NCBI RefSeq assembly: GCF_029227915.1
Contig: NC_079882.1
Span: 15,078,501 to 15,142,500, forward strand
DNA: 64,000 bases
Source: Hydractinia symbiolongicarpus
Lineage: Eukaryota > Cnidaria > Hydrozoa > Anthoathecata > Hydractiniidae
Direction of reading: 5' to 3'
The stretch's first letter is position 1, and each line of letters starts with the position of its first letter. Shown here in pieces: positions 61,159 to 64,000 of this stretch. Position numbers and translations under genes: made by a program. The notes beneath the pieces are model-generated. The model was not told the origin of the DNA. It ran no database searches and saw only the letters and a program-made list of their open reading frames with translations.

Positions 61159-63874
61159 ACAGCCTTTATAGGACTGTGCAGGTAGTTAAGAGTGTTCTAA
61201 GGCCACGGCGCTAAGGAAAACCACTTGGAACGTTGTAGTGCATTGAGACTGGAAGGACTACACCAATGGTAACGTGCGCAGGCAAATGGAAGCACGTGAT
61301 TTACGTGTGAGGCCTTTATTAGATTGTAAAGGGCCATATTACAGCCTTTTTAGGACTGTGCACGTAGTTAAGAGTGTTCTAAGGCAACTTCGCCAATGAA
61401 AACGACTTGGGACGTTGTAGCGCATTGAGACTGTAAGGACTAGGCCAATGGTAACCTACGCAGACAGGTGAAACCACGTGATTTACGTGTGAGGCCTTTA
61501 TTATATTGCAAAAGGCCATATTACAGCCTTTATAGGAATGTGCAGGTAGTTAAGAGTGTTCTAAGGCCACGGCGCTAAGGAAAACCACTTGGACCGTTGT
61601 AGTGCATTGAGACTGGAAGGACTAGACCAATGGTAACGTGCGCAGGCAGGTGAAACCACGTGAGTTACGTATGAAGCCTTTACTAGACTGCAAAAGGCTA
61701 AATTACAGCCTTTATAGGACTGTGCACGTAGTTAAGAGTGTTGTAAGGCAACGGCGCTAATGAAAACGACTTGGGACGTTGTAGCGCATTGAGACTGGAA
61801 GGACTAGGCCAACGGTGACCTGCGCAGACCGGTGAAACCACGTGATTAACGTGTGAGGCCTTTATTAGACTGCAGAGGGCAATACTACAGCCTTTATAGG
61901 ACTCTGCACGTAGTTAAGGGTGTCTTAAGGCAACGGCGCTAATGAAAACGACTTGAGACGTTGTAGCACATTGAGACTGGAAGGACTAGGCCATTGGAAA
62001 CTTGCACAGGCAAATGGAACAACGTGATTTGCGTGTGAGGCCTTTATTAAACTGCAAAAGGCCAAATGACAGCCTTTATAGGACTGTGCACGTAGTTAAG
62101 AGTGTTGTAAAGCAACGGCGCTAATGAAAACAACTTGGGAATTTGTAGCGCATTGAGACTGGAAGGAATAGCCCAATAGTAACCTGCACAGGCAAATGGA
62201 ACCACGTGATTTACGTGTGAGGCCTTTATTAGACTGCAAAAGGCGTTATTGCAGCCTTTATAAGACTGTGCACGTAGTTAATAGAATTGTAAAGCAACGG
62301 CGCTAATGAAAACGACTTGGAACGTTGTAGCGCATTGAGACTGGAACGACTAGTCCAATGGTAACCAGCGCAGGCAGATGGAAGCACGTGATTTACGTGT
62401 GAGGCCTTTATTAGATTGCAAAGGGCCATATTACAGCCTTTTTAGGACTGTGCACGTAGTTAAGAGTGTTCTAAGGCAACTTCGCCAATGAAAACGACTT
62501 GGGACGTTGTAGCGCATTGAGACTGTAAGGACTAGGCCAATGGTAACCTACGCAGACAGGTGAAACCACGTGATTTACGTGTGAGGCCTTTATTAAATTG
62601 CAAAAGGCCATATTACAGCCTTTATAGGACTGTGCAGGTAGTTAAGAGTGTTCTAAGGCCATGGCGCTAAGGAAAACCACTTGGACCGTTGTAGTGCATT
62701 GAGACTGGAAGGACTAGACCAATGGTAACGTGCGCAGGCAGGTGAAACCACATGAGTTACGTATGAAGCCTTTACTAGACTGCAAAAGGCTAAATTACAG
62801 CCTTTATAGGACTGTGCACATAGTTAAGAGTGTTGTAAGGCAACGGCGCTAATGAAAACGACTTGGGACGTTGTAGCGCATTGAGACTGGAAGGACTAGG
62901 CCAATGGTGACCTGCGCAGACCGGTGAAACCACGTGATTAACGTGTGAGGCCTTTATTAGACTGCAAAGGGCAAAACTACAGCCTTTATAGGACTGTGCA
63001 CGTAGTTAAGGGTGTCTTAAGGCAACGGCGCTAATGAAAACGACTTGAGACGTTGTAGCACATTGAGACTGGAAGGACTAGGCCAATGGAAACTTGCACA
63101 GGCAAATGGAACAACATGATTTACGTGTGAGGCCTTTATTAAACTGCAAAAGGCCAAATGACAGCCTTTATAGGACTGTGCACGTAGTTAAGAGTGTTGT
63201 AAGGCAACGGCGCTAATGAAAACGACTTGGGACGTTGTAGCGCATTGAGACTGTAAGGACTAGGCCAATGGTAACCTACGCAGACAGGTGAAACCACGTG
63301 ATTTACGTGTGAAGCCTTTATTAGACTGCAAAAGGCCATATTACAGCCTTTATAGGACTGTGCAGGTAGTTAAGAGTGTTGTAAAGCAACGGCGATAATG
63401 AAAACGACTTGGGACGTTGTAGCACATTGCGACTGGAAGGACTAGACCAATGGTAACCTGCGCAGGCAGGTGAAACAACGTGATTTACGTATGAAGCCTT
63501 TACTAGACTGCAAAAGGCCAAATTACAGACTTTATAGGACTGTGCACGTAGTTAAGAGTGTCTTAAGGCAACGGCGATAATGAAAACGACTTGAGACGTT
63601 GTAGCACATTGAGACTGGAAGGACTAGGCCAATGGAAACCTGCACAGGCAAATGGAACCACGTGATTTACGTGGGAGGCCTTTATTAGACTGCAAAAGGC
63701 CATAATACAGCCTTTATAGGACTAGGACGTAGTTAAGAGTGTTCTAAGGCAACTTCGCTAATGAAAACGACTTGGGACGTTGTAGCGCATTGAGACTGGA
63801 AGGACTAGGCCAATGGTGACCTGCGCAGACCGCTGAAACTACGTGATTAACGTGTGCGGCCTTTATTAGACTGC
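61159..63874 (-). repeat. Rearranged 15-monomer derivative of the inverted HOR
   Basis: The period measured from the AAAAGGCCTATTACAG marker (61,147 to 63,875) is 2,728 bp, 15 monomers. Offsets to copy 2 step from about 2,546 bp (61,286) to 3,638 (62,229) to 2,910 (63,139). This means a six-monomer internal duplication (GATGGAAGCACG-type monomers 1,092 bp apart, about 61,286 and 62,378), a loss of four monomers, and a final loss of one monomer at about 63,870. Confidence 0.82.
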
Positions 63875-64000
63875 AAAAGGCCTATTACAGCCTTTATAGG
63901 ACTGTGCAGGTAGTTAAGAGTGTTCTAAGGCCACGGCGCTAAGGAAAACCACTTGGAACGTTGTAGTGCATTGAGACTGGAAGGACTACACCAATGGTAA
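63875..64000 (-). repeat. Start of the next 15-monomer unit, cut by the window end
   Basis: These 126 bases are identical to 61,147-61,272. They show that the 2,728-bp period continues at least into one more copy outside the window. Confidence 0.85.

Larger units (their letters stand above)
50364..64000 (-). repeat. Inverted satellite array, about 75 monomers of about 182 bp
   Basis: The same landmarks appear here as reverse complements: CCTTTATTAGACTGC, CCACGTGATTTACGTGTG, CCAATGGTAACC and GGACTGTGCACGTAGTTAAG. The monomer is therefore the same family read on the other strand. The monomers carry variants that are rare or absent on the + side, such as GACCGGTGAAACCACGTG joined to ATTAACGTG, and GACTTGAGACGTTGTAGCAC. 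This block is a distinct subfamily with its own HOR and is not a simple mirror of the adjacent + monomers. It continues past the window end. Confidence 0.98.

Noticed and set aside
1-64000. CRISPR-like array of regular repeats
   Set aside because: The whole 182-bp unit is repeated with no unique spacers. Period and structure fit satellite DNA, not repeat-spacer units.
50364-64000. The - arm as a simple inverted copy of the + arm beside it (large palindrome)
   Set aside because: Monomer order and diagnostic variants near the switch do not mirror each other. The - arm has its own HOR family, so this is not a perfect palindrome or a fold-back copy.
1-64000. Telomeric repeats, rDNA, 5S or tRNA-derived origin of the monomer
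   Set aside because: No TTAGGG-like runs were seen, and no recognisable tRNA B-box (GGTTCGANTCC) or rRNA-like segment was found in the monomer.

Overview
This window is one uninterrupted block of tandem satellite DNA. A monomer of about 182 bp (181-184 bp where small indels occur) repeats from the first base to the last, roughly 350 times. I find no protein-coding gene, tRNA, rRNA, CRISPR array, transposon or unique-sequence island. The reference-type monomer is 45.6% GC (A 44, C 50, G 33, T 55 of 182). An array this long, with a near-nucleosomal monomer, higher-order repeats (HORs) and an orientation switch, points to a eukaryotic chromosome and most likely to centromeric or pericentromeric heterochromatin. 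I do not recognise the monomer as a named satellite family, so I do not name an organism.

Layout. Bases 1 to about 50,363 hold about 277 monomers, all in one orientation (+). At 50,363 the array flips head-on, with no unique DNA between, and 50,364-64,000 holds about 75 monomers in the opposite orientation (-). The + side has several domains: a 7-monomer HOR (1-2,546); a diverged, irregular domain (2,547-16,790) with 6-monomer and single-monomer duplications; a modular domain (16,791-31,531) where blocks recur every 14, 6 or 7 monomers and dimers have expanded locally; a 26-monomer super-repeat (12+14) present twice almost identically (31,532-40,995); a 12-monomer period (40,996-44,453); a 10-monomer HOR with a nested trimer (45,000-49,003); and a mixed tail up to the switch. 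The - side has about 1.3 kb of unordered monomers, two nearly identical 26-monomer units of 4,729 bp (51,701-61,158), and a rearranged 15-monomer derivative (from 61,147) whose next copy is just starting at the window end.

The many 66-67-codon reading frames are a by-product of the repeat. Each spans one monomer and stops 19 bases into the next, the monomer length is not a multiple of three, and the frames follow the array through the inversion. The monomer does have structure: GGCCTTT/AAAGGCC, CACGT/ACGTG, ACCTGT/ACAGGT and GCGCTA/TAGCGC inverted repeats, an ATCACGTG element, and in one variant a partial match to the CENP-B box. Whether any of these works in kinetochore or heterochromatin assembly cannot be decided from sequence alone.
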